Both the position numbers and the translations under genes were made by a program. This document shows positions 24,718 to 32,681 of a stretch of 33,428 nucleotides of DNA, piece by piece. The stretch covers positions 1-33,428 of the forward strand of contig CAJTCU010000026.1 of the NCBI GenBank assembly GCA_910574935.1, in the 5' to 3' direction. The DNA comes from Oscillospiraceae bacterium. Its GTDB lineage: Bacteria; Bacillota; Clostridia; Oscillospirales; Acutalibacteraceae. Every line of letters starts with the position of its first letter. Within the stretch, counting starts at the first letter, position 1. The notes beneath the pieces are model-generated. The model was not told the DNA's origin, did not search any database, and saw nothing but the letters and a program-made list of their open reading frames with translations.

Positions 24718-25182
24718 GGGTGACGGTTGGTGACGGTGGTGACGGTGTTTTTGGGATACCCCCACGGAAGCCGCTAACTGTCACCGCACATTCTTCCATC
24801 CGAAGCCGCAAGGCAGAGGATGGGCAGGGCGTAAGCCCTGCTTTAAGGGAGTCCAGAGGGAACGTCTGGCACACGACTTTGCAGGGCAAAGTGTAGTGTG
24901 TTACACCCTGTAAACGCAGTCGGAAAAATCGGGGGATTTTTCTGACCGCAGGGGTGGCTTTACGAGCCGAAAAGGGCGAGTAATGCCCACGCCTGCATTT
25001 TGCGTTTATGGGGTGTTCTCCCGCAGGGATGACAGCGACGGGGGTATCCCAATATTGCCGTCATCACCGTCACCGCTGTCACCCGCAGGGCAGAACCGCC
25101 GATTTTACATACATCCGCTATGACGGTGACAGTGGCAGGGGGTATCCCAATCTAACCGTCATCACCGTCACCACCGTCACCC
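24718..25182. repeat. Three iteron-like repeats around the Rep gene's 3' end
   Basis: Unit A (24718-24763) is on the plus strand; units B (25041-25084) and C (25138-25182) are on the minus strand. Each reads GGGTGAC followed by two more TGACGG boxes, a 5-6-nt variable spacer and TTGGGATACCCCC. Unit C forms the last codons of the RepA-like gene (QSGDGGDGDDG). The repeats surround an otherwise non-coding stretch with the oriT. They are candidates for a replication origin bound by the RepA-like protein, or for a regulatory site. Confidence 0.7.
24876..24906. other. Origin of transfer (oriT) of MobV type
   Basis: ACTTTGC - AGG - GCAAAGT (24876-24892) is followed by GTAGTGTGTTACAC. This matches the layout of the pMV158/MobM origin, where a small inverted repeat precedes TAGTGTG/TTA and nicking occurs after that G. 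The equivalent nick here would fall between 24900 and 24901. It lies about 200 bp upstream of the relaxase start, as expected. Confidence 0.8.
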
Positions 25183-26147
25183 GACTGCCTTGTGAGGGAA
25201 ATCTCCCTGCCCCCTTTCTTCCTGTGGTAGCTGTAACAGATATTGTTTTCACTGAGGAAACCGGCACGGTATTCGTTGAGCCGTTTCGTCATGATGTTGG
25301 GCGGCGTTCCCGTTTCCCCCATCGCTTCCAGAAGTTCTGTTGCCGTGCCAGTCCATTCCCCCTTGTCTTGCATGAAATACACCAACCGAAAAAGAACGTC
25401 TGGTATCGCTTCTTTGGCAAGCTGTTCCTGCTCTTTCCGCTCCACCAACTCCCAACTGCAATCACGGAAACGGAGCGTAAACTCCTGATAGGGCGTATCC
25501 CTGCCCGTCACATATAACTTTGCGGCATTGGACGCACGGCTTTCCTGTTCCAGAACAAAGGTTGCGTCTGCACTCCCCGTCAATCCCGTCGTGCCAGACA
25601 CTTTGTTGAACACGTCGCTGTCATTCTGCTTTCGGATATGGTGTACGACAATGACCGCTATAGCGTGCCTGTCGGCAAAGTCTTTGATAAGGGAGATGTC
25701 CCCGTAGTCGCTTGCATAGGCGTTGTCTTTGGATGCGGTACGGACTTTCTGTAAGGTGTCAATGACAATGAGCCTGCTGTCGGGGTATTCTTTCAAATAG
25801 TCCTCCAACTGCACGATAAGACCGTCTGAGAGCTTATCGCTTGCCACCGCAAAGTGAAGCCGCCCGCTCGCTTCGTCCGTCAAATGGAACAGCCTGTCCT
25901 GTATGCGGCAGAACGTGTCCTCCAAACAGAGGTAAAGCACGTCGCCCTCCTGTGTGTGCATATCCCATAAGGGGATTCCCTGCGACACGCATAGGCAGAG
26001 CTTTAACATGAGCCAACTCTTGCCGATTTTCTGTGAGCCGCAGAACAGGATTAAGCCCGTGGGGATCAGACCGTCCACCACAAAGGACGGCTTCTCAAGC
26101 GGCTCATAAAGAAGCGTGTCGGCGTTGACTGTCTGAAGCTTCTGCAT
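25152..26147 (-). CDS. RepA-like AAA ATPase / DnaB-type helicase domain protein
   Basis: 331 residues. Walker A-like ILFCGSQKIGKSWLMLKL near residue 32, Walker B-like RLIVIDTLQKVRT, and the RecA-fold motif VIVVHHIRKQNDSD followed by SGTTGLTGSADATFVLE are those of RepA/AAA_25 replicative helicases of plasmids and ICEs. A C-terminal winged-helix-like part follows (GEWTGTATELLEAMGETGTP). ATG 26147 follows AAGGAGGAATTCT. The tail SGDGGDGDDG is encoded by the repeat at 25138-25182. The likely role is replication of the excised circle or of the mobilized strand. Confidence 0.85.
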   Translation of the reverse strand: MQKLQTVNADTLLYEPLEKPSFVVDGLIPTGLILFCGSQKIGKSWLMLKLCLCVSQGIPLWDMHTQEGDVLYLCLEDTFCRIQDRLFHLTDEASGRLHFAVASDKLSDGLIVQLEDYLKEYPDSRLIVIDTLQKVRTASKDNAYASDYGDISLIKDFADRHAIAVIVVHHIRKQNDSDVFNKVSGTTGLTGSADATFVLEQESRASNAAKLYVTGRDTPYQEFTLRFRDCSWELVERKEQEQLAKEAIPDVLFRLVYFMQDKGEWTGTATELLEAMGETGTPPNIMTKRLNEYRAGFLSENNICYSYHRKKGGREISLTRQSGDGGDGDDG

Positions 26148-26190
26148 AGAATTCCTCCTTTCGGGTGGTGTCTTTGGTTTTGTTGCGCAT
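26104..26190 (-). CDS. 28-residue peptide overlapping the RepA-like start
   Basis: ATG 26190 follows a strong AAGGAGGTCACACCT. The charged peptide (MRNKTKDTTRKEEFYAEASD...) ends at TGA 26104, overlapping the first codons of the RepA-like gene in another frame. Either a leader peptide coupling translation of the ATPase or a small regulatory product. Confidence 0.5.
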   Translation of the reverse strand: MRNKTKDTTRKEEFYAEASDSQRRHASL

Positions 26191-26299
26191 AGGTGTGACC
26201 TCCTTAAATTAGATTTACTCCCACGAAAAAGAGTGAGAGTATGTAATGCCGCCATCCCCACGCCGATAATAAGCGGATTCCTTTTTCGGGCGGTAACAG

Positions 26300-26773
26300 T
26301 CAAGGTTGAAGATACTTCCTCATTTCTGCCTTGACTTTCTCCTTTGCAACCGAAACAGACTTCTGGACAGCGGAAGCGGTGCAATGCTCCATCTCGCCAA
26401 TCTGGTAAAAATTAAAATCATACTCGTAATAGAGCAGGAAACGCCGCCTTTGTATCTCTGGCAGTCGGGCAACCGATTTGTAAAACAGTTCATTCCGTTC
26501 TTTCTCAATCATGCTTTCATCAAGCGTCTTAGGCACTCGCAACGCCCGTCTGTAAAGCGTTTCATCCCATACCTCGTTAAACTCCCTGTGCCGCTGGTTC
26601 CATTGCTGAAGGTTCCTGTTCCTGCGTTCCATCTGCCGAAATTTAAAGAATAGCTGTTCTGACACTTCCAGTTCGTGGTGTTCCCCCTGCCCGTCCTTAA
26701 AGCTGATAAAATACCTTTTGCCGCTTTCCGTGGATTCCTCCCGAAGCGTGTATGTCTTTGCCCCGTATGCCAT
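26300..26773 (-). CDS. Sigma-70 region-4-like protein of a mobile element (1)
   Basis: 157 residues. N-terminal beta-rich part (TYTLREESTESGKRYFISFK) and a basic helix (FKFRQMERRNRNLQQWNQRH), then a sigma region 4-like C-terminus: ARLPEIQRRRFLLYYEYDFN, FYQIGEMEHCTASAVQKSVS, VAKEKVKAEM. Such proteins are common in clostridial ICEs and probably regulate element genes. ATG 26773 has GGGAGGAAAGGAA upstream. It follows a second protein of the same type, separated by a terminator-like hairpin. Confidence 0.75.
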   Translation of the reverse strand: MAYGAKTYTLREESTESGKRYFISFKDGQGEHHELEVSEQLFFKFRQMERRNRNLQQWNQRHREFNEVWDETLYRRALRVPKTLDESMIEKERNELFYKSVARLPEIQRRRFLLYYEYDFNFYQIGEMEHCTASAVQKSVSVAKEKVKAEMRKYLQP

Positions 26774-26786
26774 TTCCTTTCCTCCC

Positions 26787-26817
26787 GAAAAAAATTGAGC
26801 GGGAGGATTGCCCTCCC
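26787..26817 (-). terminator. Terminator-like hairpin between the two sigma-like genes
   Basis: The minus-strand stem GGGAGGG - CAAT - CCTCCC is followed 6 nt later by a T-run (ATTTTTTT). Because it lies between two genes and just before a ribosome binding site, it may act as an attenuator. Confidence 0.5.
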
Positions 26818-26839
26818 ACCCAATAGCCCGTGGAAATGG

Positions 26840-27283
26840 TTAAATTTCCCCGAAAGGATAAAAAATAGGTTTTAATTTTTTGCGGAGCCGTTCAAGGCGT
26901 TTGTAGAGCGCCCTTTCGGTAAGCCCTGCCATTGTCGCAATCTCCCTTGTGGAATACCCCTGCATTTTCAGCAGGAGAATGAGCAGGGTATGCTTGTCCA
27001 CCGTAAGAAGTGCCTGATACAGTTTCTCGTCCTCAATCTCGTCCAGCAAGTCCGCAACGGTAGTCGGCTCTGCCTGCTGTTCAGCGTCCGCCACTCCCTC
27101 AAGGTATTCGCCGAAGTCGCTCGTCCATCGGTAAAACCGCCTGTTGGAATTAAAGTCCGCCCTGTCATCCATGCGGATTTGCTCAATGACCGCTTCATCA
27201 ACGCCATGCTCACGCAGCACTTTTTCCTCGGCTTCTTTCCAGATACGCCATTTCCTGTCCTCACGTCCGTGGTTATATGCCAT
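26840..27283 (-). CDS. Sigma-70 region-4-like protein of a mobile element (2)
   Basis: 147 residues with a charged helical N-terminus (KWRIWKEAEEKVLREHGVDE), an acidic middle and a helix-turn-helix at the end: LLLKMQGYSTREIATMAGLT, ERALYKRLERLRKKLK, the region-4 pattern of small sigma-like proteins. ATG 27283 follows GGAGGAAATAAGGA. Probably the first gene of the replication/mobilization transcript. It could be a transcription factor that responds to element excision; this is inference. Confidence 0.75.
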   Translation of the reverse strand: MAYNHGREDRKWRIWKEAEEKVLREHGVDEAVIEQIRMDDRADFNSNRRFYRWTSDFGEYLEGVADAEQQAEPTTVADLLDEIEDEKLYQALLTVDKHTLLILLLKMQGYSTREIATMAGLTERALYKRLERLRKKLKPIFYPFGEI

Positions 27284-27609
27284 TCCTTATTTCCTCCAAT
27301 CCGAATTTTTGAAAAATGTAAAAAATCCAGATTGGATAGGCGGCGAACGACAGTCAACAGCGGAAACACCCCTGCGGCACATTCTGATAAAAAACGACAA
27401 AAGAAAAACCGCAAAGGCTCTGCGACCTCTACGGTTATAAGAGATACATATTCTGTTAAGTGGAGATTCTACTTCTGGTTTCATGGTGAGAAGTAGCGTT
27501 GCATAAGCAGGGATTTTTTTAACTGGCTTCCTGCCATTCCCCGATATGCTATGTATAAGTCAATTCTGCGTTGCATGAGCAGATGGATAACTGCCCGAAA
27601 AAAGGACAT
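27284..27609. other. Non-coding region between the mobilization and cargo modules
   Basis: No gene is well supported. A 65-codon minus-strand frame (27287-27484, start MKPEVESPLNRICIS) has no ribosome binding site and a composition unlike a protein. The segment likely holds the promoter of the minus-strand genes to its left. Confidence 0.4.
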
Positions 27610-27645
27610 AAAAAATCCCTCCAAACTTAAAACAGGTCTGGAGGG
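27610..27645 (-). terminator. Rho-independent terminator of the cargo operon
   Basis: Minus-strand stem CCCTCCA / TGGAGGG with a 15-nt loop followed directly by ATTTTTT. It ends transcription coming from the ABC transporter genes at 27732-30611. Confidence 0.8.
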
Positions 27646-27676
27646 TAACGTCTATTTATTTAGGCATGGTAAAGCC

Positions 27677-27710
27677 GCCCACCGAACCTCGTTTTTTTTA
27701 TTCGGTGGGC
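27677..27710. repeat. Perfect 10-bp inverted repeat after the permease gene
   Basis: GCCCACCGAA / TTCGGTGGGC with a 14-nt loop, 21 nt beyond the stop of the last ABC gene. Probably a first, weak terminator or an RNA-stabilising stem ahead of the terminator at 27610-27645. Confidence 0.6.
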
Positions 27711-27731
27711 AAGTATCACAATGATTTTTTA

Positions 27732-28370
27732 TCAATATCTCTTTCTTCTTTCGTAAATAAAAACTACTGCAATTACCAGCAAACTTAAACCGAAAAGCCA
27801 TATCTTTGTGGAATAATTGCCTTTTCCCATTGAGAACAAATAGAAAATACTATCCTCTGATACATTCCCCAAAGAATTTAAAAGAAAATATCCGATTGAC
27901 GCCAAGTAACCTACAATAACAGAATTGCTGAATATGGCTGCTGCAAATCCAAAGCTCCCCAATGCCATTGCGCTTATCACTGTTCCCGCCACATAAGGCA
28001 CAAAGGGAAATATACAGTTTTCCCATACCATAATTCCAGAGAACAGGCATACCATCATAATTAGCAACAGCATTGACATGATGAACCGCAGCAATAAGAT
28101 TTTCCAATGTGGAAATTTCTTTGTGCAAACTACGTCCTGTATTGCCTTAGACTGTTCTGGGGCAGGCAACGGAGCTATGAGAAATACTCCTGTTAGTATT
28201 ACAGCCTGTTCCAAACATTCCGCAGAACGAACCATATCTAAATTTGCAATCCCCCTTAGTAAAGGAATTATCAGCAAATAAACCGCCGCCAAAAATAAGT
28301 TATTTTTTACTACCAAAAGAAAGTTTGTCCTGCATATGCCCAAAACACTTGTGATAGATATTCGCCGCAT
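27732..28370 (-). CDS. ABC transporter permease (second subunit)
   Basis: 212 residues with about six membrane helices (FLLVVKNNLFLAAVYLLIIP, ILLLRFIMSMLLLIMMVCLF, IWLFGLSLLVIAVVFIYERR). No periplasmic domain. ATG 28370 has AAAGGAAAAATAA upstream and lies inside the end of the preceding permease gene (71-nt overlap). Resembles ABC-2-type permeases; probably the partner of the 464-residue permease in a peptide transporter. Confidence 0.75.
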   Translation of the reverse strand: MRRISITSVLGICRTNFLLVVKNNLFLAAVYLLIIPLLRGIANLDMVRSAECLEQAVILTGVFLIAPLPAPEQSKAIQDVVCTKKFPHWKILLLRFIMSMLLLIMMVCLFSGIMVWENCIFPFVPYVAGTVISAMALGSFGFAAAIFSNSVIVGYLASIGYFLLNSLGNVSEDSIFYLFSMGKGNYSTKIWLFGLSLLVIAVVFIYERRKRY

Positions 28371-29694
28371 TTATTTTTCCTTTCCGCTTAAACTTAAGAA
28401 CCCATATGGACAGAACGACAAATAGAATACTGATTCCCGCCATAAGCAGCCTGTTCCTGCAAATCATTTGAAATTCATCTTGTATCACTTCATAGCCACG
28501 CAATGTATTGTGCCTTATCATTAAAGTCGCTGCTTTCGTGTCCCCTGACAGTCCTGTTACTCCCTTATCAACCATCCACCAAAGGAATTGAATGGCAATC
28601 GCAATCGGAGAGTCTGTGAGCAAAGTGAAAAATATTCCGATTGCGGATACCGCCATGACCTCTGGCAGAAGCCACCATAAAATGTATTTGATATACGCAA
28701 AATAGTCTACTGAAATACCTTTCTCTACGCCAAACGAAATAAGCGGCACAAGGGATTCAAAACTTAACAGCAAAACAGGCAGGAGAACCATAGTGATACT
28801 TGCCAAATATCTTGAAACCACCAGTCTTGCCGAAGATATTTTTTTGCTGTAAATCAATTCTGACGCATTGCCCATACGGTCTTTCATCCATATAAGCACT
28901 ACCAAAAATATAGGATACAAGCCTAGTTCCAATCCTATATAATCACAAAATAACCGTGCAAAACCGCCTGTCACTTTATCATTGCTGATTGTCTGGTTAT
29001 ATTCCTCACATGCTTCCTCATAAGTCATTTCCGACATGCCAAAATAGGTAATCATCATTTCGGGGGAGTACTGTGAACCGTTTTCCCCGATAATGCTTTC
29101 CATTTCCCGCATTAGCTCTTTGAAATGTCCATAAGTGACCTGTGGTATAAAATGCTTATATTTATCTTCTCCGCTTCCTGTGTCTGCCCTATTTCCCATC
29201 ACCGTATTCAAATTTCCATTTTCATCAACACTCATTGCGTCAAAGGAAATAATTGTGCCTGTGACTGCTGGAAAATAATCTTCTGGCAAATCTTTTAATT
29301 GTTCTTCCGTCAATCCCGTTATTTCACAAAGTATTTCAAGTACACGTTTTTGCTCATCATCGCTAAGCGTAATCGCTTTATAGTATCCAATGGGATATGT
29401 GGCGTAGCGGTTGCTTTCATATTCTGACAGTAACGCCCTTGTAACGCCCATCATGATTGCCGCCGGGTCATCCTCTGAAACTTTACTGCCAAAGTAATCG
29501 TCCTCCTCGGATGGTTTGGACAGTAATGGGCGTTCAAAACCTATATCTGCCGGGGGAATACCTTTTTCCCAATTGATTTCTGTTTTTGCCACTCCCCGAA
29601 AATTCTGGAACCAGCTAAAAACCAAAATAGCGAGAAAGAAATAATAAATCACACTTGCTGCAATCTTTTTACACTCTTTAAAATATAACTTCAT
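28300..29694 (-). CDS. ABC transporter permease with a large extracytoplasmic domain
   Basis: 464 residues: a helix at about 13-30, an acidic outside domain of about 230 residues (PSEEDDYFGSKVSEDDPAAI; DEQKRVLEILCEITGLTEEQ), then five or six membrane helices and a basic cytoplasmic tail. This fits ABC-2-type permeases of peptide-antibiotic sensing/resistance systems. It overlaps the ATPase stop by 4 nt (ATGA). The outside domain is the likely ligand-contact part; this is inference. Confidence 0.75.
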   Translation of the reverse strand: MKLYFKECKKIAASVIYYFFLAILVFSWFQNFRGVAKTEINWEKGIPPADIGFERPLLSKPSEEDDYFGSKVSEDDPAAIMMGVTRALLSEYESNRYATYPIGYYKAITLSDDEQKRVLEILCEITGLTEEQLKDLPEDYFPAVTGTIISFDAMSVDENGNLNTVMGNRADTGSGEDKYKHFIPQVTYGHFKELMREMESIIGENGSQYSPEMMITYFGMSEMTYEEACEEYNQTISNDKVTGGFARLFCDYIGLELGLYPIFLVVLIWMKDRMGNASELIYSKKISSARLVVSRYLASITMVLLPVLLLSFESLVPLISFGVEKGISVDYFAYIKYILWWLLPEVMAVSAIGIFFTLLTDSPIAIAIQFLWWMVDKGVTGLSGDTKAATLMIRHNTLRGYEVIQDEFQMICRNRLLMAGISILFVVLSIWVLKFKRKGKINAANIYHKCFGHMQDKLSFGSKK

Positions 29695-30611
29695 CGTTCT
29701 ATCCCTCCCTCTGTCTGGCTTAACAGATACATATACCCATCTTCCAACGTAGGGGGTTGAAGCATATATTTTTCTTCTGGCTCCACGTCTGACAATACCC
29801 TGTACTGTATGTCTGACTGTGAAGAAATGATATTTAAGACAGCATACTTTTCCTTGATATGTTTATCCTGCTTTTTTGCCGCTGAAATAAGGTAAACTTT
29901 TCCCTCTGCCTGTCCCACCAGTTCTTCCGTACTGCCATTCCATATCATTTTCCCATTGTTCAATACTCCTATATTTTCACAGCACGATTCAACATCCGAA
30001 GAAATATGGGTAGAAAGAATCACTATCCTGTCTTCTGCAAATTCACTTAGCAGATTACGGAAACGAATACGTTCCTCTGGGTCAAGCCCTGCTGTCGGTT
30101 CGTCAACAATAAGGATTTGCGGGTTATGTAACAGTGCCTGTGCAATCCCCAGCCGTCTTTTCATCCCTCCCGATAAAGCCTTTACTTTCGTCCGCATATC
30201 TTCTTTTAGATTTACCTGTTCAAGTAATGCGGGTATTCTTTCTCTTCGGATTTTATCTGGAATTTCCGACAGCAGCCCAAGGTAATCCATTGCGCCATAA
30301 ACGCTCATACCTCTGTAAAAAGAAAAATCCTGCGGGAGATAACCTACGATTTCCCGTATTTTACCTGTTTCTTTGATTGGGATACCATTCATACTGATTT
30401 CCCCGCCTGACGCTTCTGATAGCGTCGCCAAAATTTTCATAAGGCTTGTTTTCCCTGCGCCATTCCGCCCAAGAAGCCCGTACATTCCAGAATGGATCGT
30501 AACGGATACATTTTCAAGGGCTGTCTTTTTTCCATAGTTTTTGGAAAGATTTCTTATTACAATTTCATTGTTTTTGCCGTATGGCATAAAGGTATCCTTT
30601 AGGATTTCCAT
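29691..30611 (-). CDS. ABC transporter ATP-binding protein (peptide resistance type)
   Basis: 306 residues: Walker A GLLGRNGAGKTSLMKI, Q-loop VGYLPQDFSFYRGMSVY, signature LSGGMKRRLGIAQALL, Walker B ILIVDEPTAGLDPEERI, switch ILSTHISSDVES, and a C-terminal extension of about 80 residues typical of drug/peptide exporters of the CcmA/BcrA type. Two starts are possible: ATG 30611, with GGAGG 11 nt upstream inside a hairpin, and ATG 30587 (MPYGKNNEIVIRNL) with AAAGGA at normal distance. Follows the two-component system and leads the transporter genes. Confidence 0.9.
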   Translation of the reverse strand: MEILKDTFMPYGKNNEIVIRNLSKNYGKKTALENVSVTIHSGMYGLLGRNGAGKTSLMKILATLSEASGGEISMNGIPIKETGKIREIVGYLPQDFSFYRGMSVYGAMDYLGLLSEIPDKIRRERIPALLEQVNLKEDMRTKVKALSGGMKRRLGIAQALLHNPQILIVDEPTAGLDPEERIRFRNLLSEFAEDRIVILSTHISSDVESCCENIGVLNNGKMIWNGSTEELVGQAEGKVYLISAAKKQDKHIKEKYAVLNIISSQSDIQYRVLSDVEPEEKYMLQPPTLEDGYMYLLSQTEGGIER

Positions 30612-30623
30612 AAATACAAAAAC

Positions 30624-30646
30624 CTCCTTACTTGTGTTGTAAGGAG
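30624..30646 (-). promoter_or_regulatory. Hairpin that buries the ribosome binding site of the ABC ATPase gene
   Basis: On the transcript CTCCTTAC - AACACAA - GTAAGGAG forms a perfect 8-bp stem whose 3' arm contains the AGGAGG used by ATG 30611. An AT-rich TATTATAA box lies just upstream. The stem may limit translation or end transcription weakly (GGTTTTTG follows). Confidence 0.55.
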
Positions 30647-30683
30647 ATTTTATAATAGAAAAGCCAATTTTCCGAAAAGGATA

Positions 30684-31862
30684 TTAAAAACTTTTTAATT
30701 TGGCGGTTACACATGCCCCCTTTTCTTTCTGATTTCCGACATACAATAAACCGCCATGTTTTTCACAAAGTATTTTACATACGCTTAAGCCTATACCAAA
30801 ATGCTGTTTTTCCTTATCATTACTGTAAAATGCAGTGGTTGCTTTTTCCAAATCTGCCGCTGAAAAACCTTTCCCATCATCCTTTACCGTAAGAATGAGA
30901 AAATCTTTTTTGTGTGAAAGGTTTATGCTTACTTGTTTTTCTGCATATCTTAATGCGTTCTGCAGGAGATTTTCTAAAATCCGAAAAAACACGCCCTTAT
31001 CTATTTGAATTTTGTCCACCGTAATATCGTTTGAAATAATGATTTCTTTATTTCCCGCAATCTGCCGCACATTACTTCTTAATTCATTCAATAATAGCTT
31101 CACATTTTCAGACCGTTTTTCAATTTCAATAATTTCAATCTTCTCAATATCCCGAACGCTCTCCACATATAGCTCCAAACGGTTTACCGCCCCCTGCATA
31201 GATGATACCGTATCTAAAAGCATATCTTCCGTAAGCTTATCCTGTGGGATATTTTTCTCTAAATAGTCTAAATATCCTTTGAGGACGGTAATCGGCGTCC
31301 TTAAATCATGAGATACCGAAGCATTCAATAATTTCCTTTGTTCTAAGGATTCCCACAACGCTTTGTGTTTTTGCCGAAGCTCCCCGCGCATTTTTTCCAT
31401 AGAACAGCATAACCGCCCTAACTCATCATCACCGTCATATTCAATGTGAAAGTCAAGATTATCCTCCTGTATTCTTTCCACGCCATTCTGTAACTGTGTG
31501 ATAGGCTCCCGAAGCTTTTTTCGGTAATATACCGCCGCAGCCGCCCCAATCCCGACAGCAATATAAAAAACAGGCAGACCAACCATAGCAGCATAAGAGC
31601 CATAATAGATGACAGTATCCCATCTGCTTAAAGGCTGCCATGTGATATTGTTGTTATCAATATCCAAAATATAATTGCCTGTGTTCTCATCCATCTGAAA
31701 ATCAGGGGAATTTATCGTCATATACCGTTTCTTTAATATTTCATGCTGCACTTGGTTTGCCGTAAAGATAGTGATAGACGATAACAGGGCAGTCACACAT
31801 ATCGTAATGAAAAAAGTAACTGCCATAGATGTCTTAAGCGACTTTGTTTTTATTTTGCCCAT
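30684..31862 (-). CDS. Sensor histidine kinase
   Basis: 392 residues: two membrane helices (about 13-34 and 88-112) around a 50-residue outside loop, a HAMP-like linker, the phospho-acceptor SVSHDLRTPITVLKGYL (His185), N box ENLLQNALRYAEK, G1 VKDDGKGFSAADL and G2 HFGIGLSVCKILCEKHGG. Start ATG 31862 overlaps the regulator's stop by 13 nt. The small outside loop suggests that it senses at the membrane or through the ABC transporter, as in bacitracin-type (Bce/Psd) modules. Confidence 0.92.
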   Translation of the reverse strand: MGKIKTKSLKTSMAVTFFITICVTALLSSITIFTANQVQHEILKKRYMTINSPDFQMDENTGNYILDIDNNNITWQPLSRWDTVIYYGSYAAMVGLPVFYIAVGIGAAAAVYYRKKLREPITQLQNGVERIQEDNLDFHIEYDGDDELGRLCCSMEKMRGELRQKHKALWESLEQRKLLNASVSHDLRTPITVLKGYLDYLEKNIPQDKLTEDMLLDTVSSMQGAVNRLELYVESVRDIEKIEIIEIEKRSENVKLLLNELRSNVRQIAGNKEIIISNDITVDKIQIDKGVFFRILENLLQNALRYAEKQVSINLSHKKDFLILTVKDDGKGFSAADLEKATTAFYSNDKEKQHFGIGLSVCKILCEKHGGLLYVGNQKEKGACVTAKLKSF

Positions 31863-32527
31863 TTATAACCGACTCCCCATACTGTTTCAATATAGTTTTT
31901 ATCCGTATAAACTGACAGCTTATTCCGTATCTTTCGGATATGTTCTTTTACTACAATGCTATCGCCCTCGCCATTATATCCCCAAAGTTTTTCATAGATG
32001 GTTTCCCTGTCAAAAACCATGCCTGCATTTTGGGAAAGAAAACGGATAATCTCAAATTCTTTATTTGAGAAGTCTAACTGTTCCTTACCATAAAATACAG
32101 TTCGGCTATTGTAATCAATAATCAATTCTTCATCAAACCTTAGATTTTCTGCTGTGCCATTTCTTTCTTCACGCCGAAGGTGCGCCGAAATTCTTGCCAA
32201 TAATTCATCCATGCTAAAAGGTTTTGTAATATAATCATCCCCGCCGACAGACAGCCCCTTTATCACATCCCGTTCCGTTACCCGTGCTGTCAAAAAAATA
32301 ATTGGGCAGGATATATGCCCTCGGATAAGCTGGCACAATTCCAATCCGTCCATTTCTGGCATATTGATATCCAACAATATAATATCTGGTATTACGTTTA
32401 ATAGTTCTAACGCTTTTTTTGCATTTTCCGCTGTATATACGGAAAATTCTTCTCCTAAACATTTTTCCATCATGGATAATATCATTTCTTCATCATCAAT
32501 AATCAGTATCTTGTATTTCATAGGCAA
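31850..32527 (-). CDS. OmpR/PhoB-family response regulator
   Basis: 225 residues. Receiver domain with DDEE (residues 11-14), phospho-acceptor D53 (ILLDINMPEMDG), T-loop FLTARVTERD and KPFSMDELLARI. C-terminal winged helix: LDFSNKEFEIIRFLSQNAGM, VFDRETIYEKLWGYNGEGDS, VVKEHIRKIRNKL, ending VWGVGYKW. ATG 32527 follows AAGGAGCATTGCCT. First gene of the cargo operon; its likely target is the promoter before the ABC genes. Confidence 0.93.
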   Translation of the reverse strand: MPMKYKILIIDDEEMILSMMEKCLGEEFSVYTAENAKKALELLNVIPDIILLDINMPEMDGLELCQLIRGHISCPIIFLTARVTERDVIKGLSVGGDDYITKPFSMDELLARISAHLRREERNGTAENLRFDEELIIDYNSRTVFYGKEQLDFSNKEFEIIRFLSQNAGMVFDRETIYEKLWGYNGEGDSIVVKEHIRKIRNKLSVYTDKNYIETVWGVGYKWAK

Positions 32528-32643
32528 TGCTCCTTATCAGTTAATCCCTTTATCGTAGCCGATAAAAGACAAATTTTCGACAATTTCACGCCAAGTGATT
32601 ATAATTATACCCGTTATTTCCATTGCTATCAACAGCATTGCAT

Positions 32644-32675
32644 ACGGGCGGCAGAAATCACTTTCTACCGCCCGT
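32644..32675 (-). terminator. Hairpin after the element's tnpV gene
   Basis: ACGGGCGG ... CCGCCCGT with AGAAA / TTTCT inside, 7 nt past the tnpV stop. No T-run follows, so it may stabilise the transcript or need another factor to terminate. Confidence 0.5.
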
Positions 32676-32681
32676 GTATAG

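Noticed and set aside
24718-25182. CRISPR-like array
   Set aside because: Only three units, in mixed orientation, with unequal spacing and no cas genes; better explained as iteron-like repeats.
27287-27484. 65-codon minus-strand ORF (MKPEVESPLNRICIS...)
   Set aside because: No ribosome binding site and composition typical of non-coding sequence.
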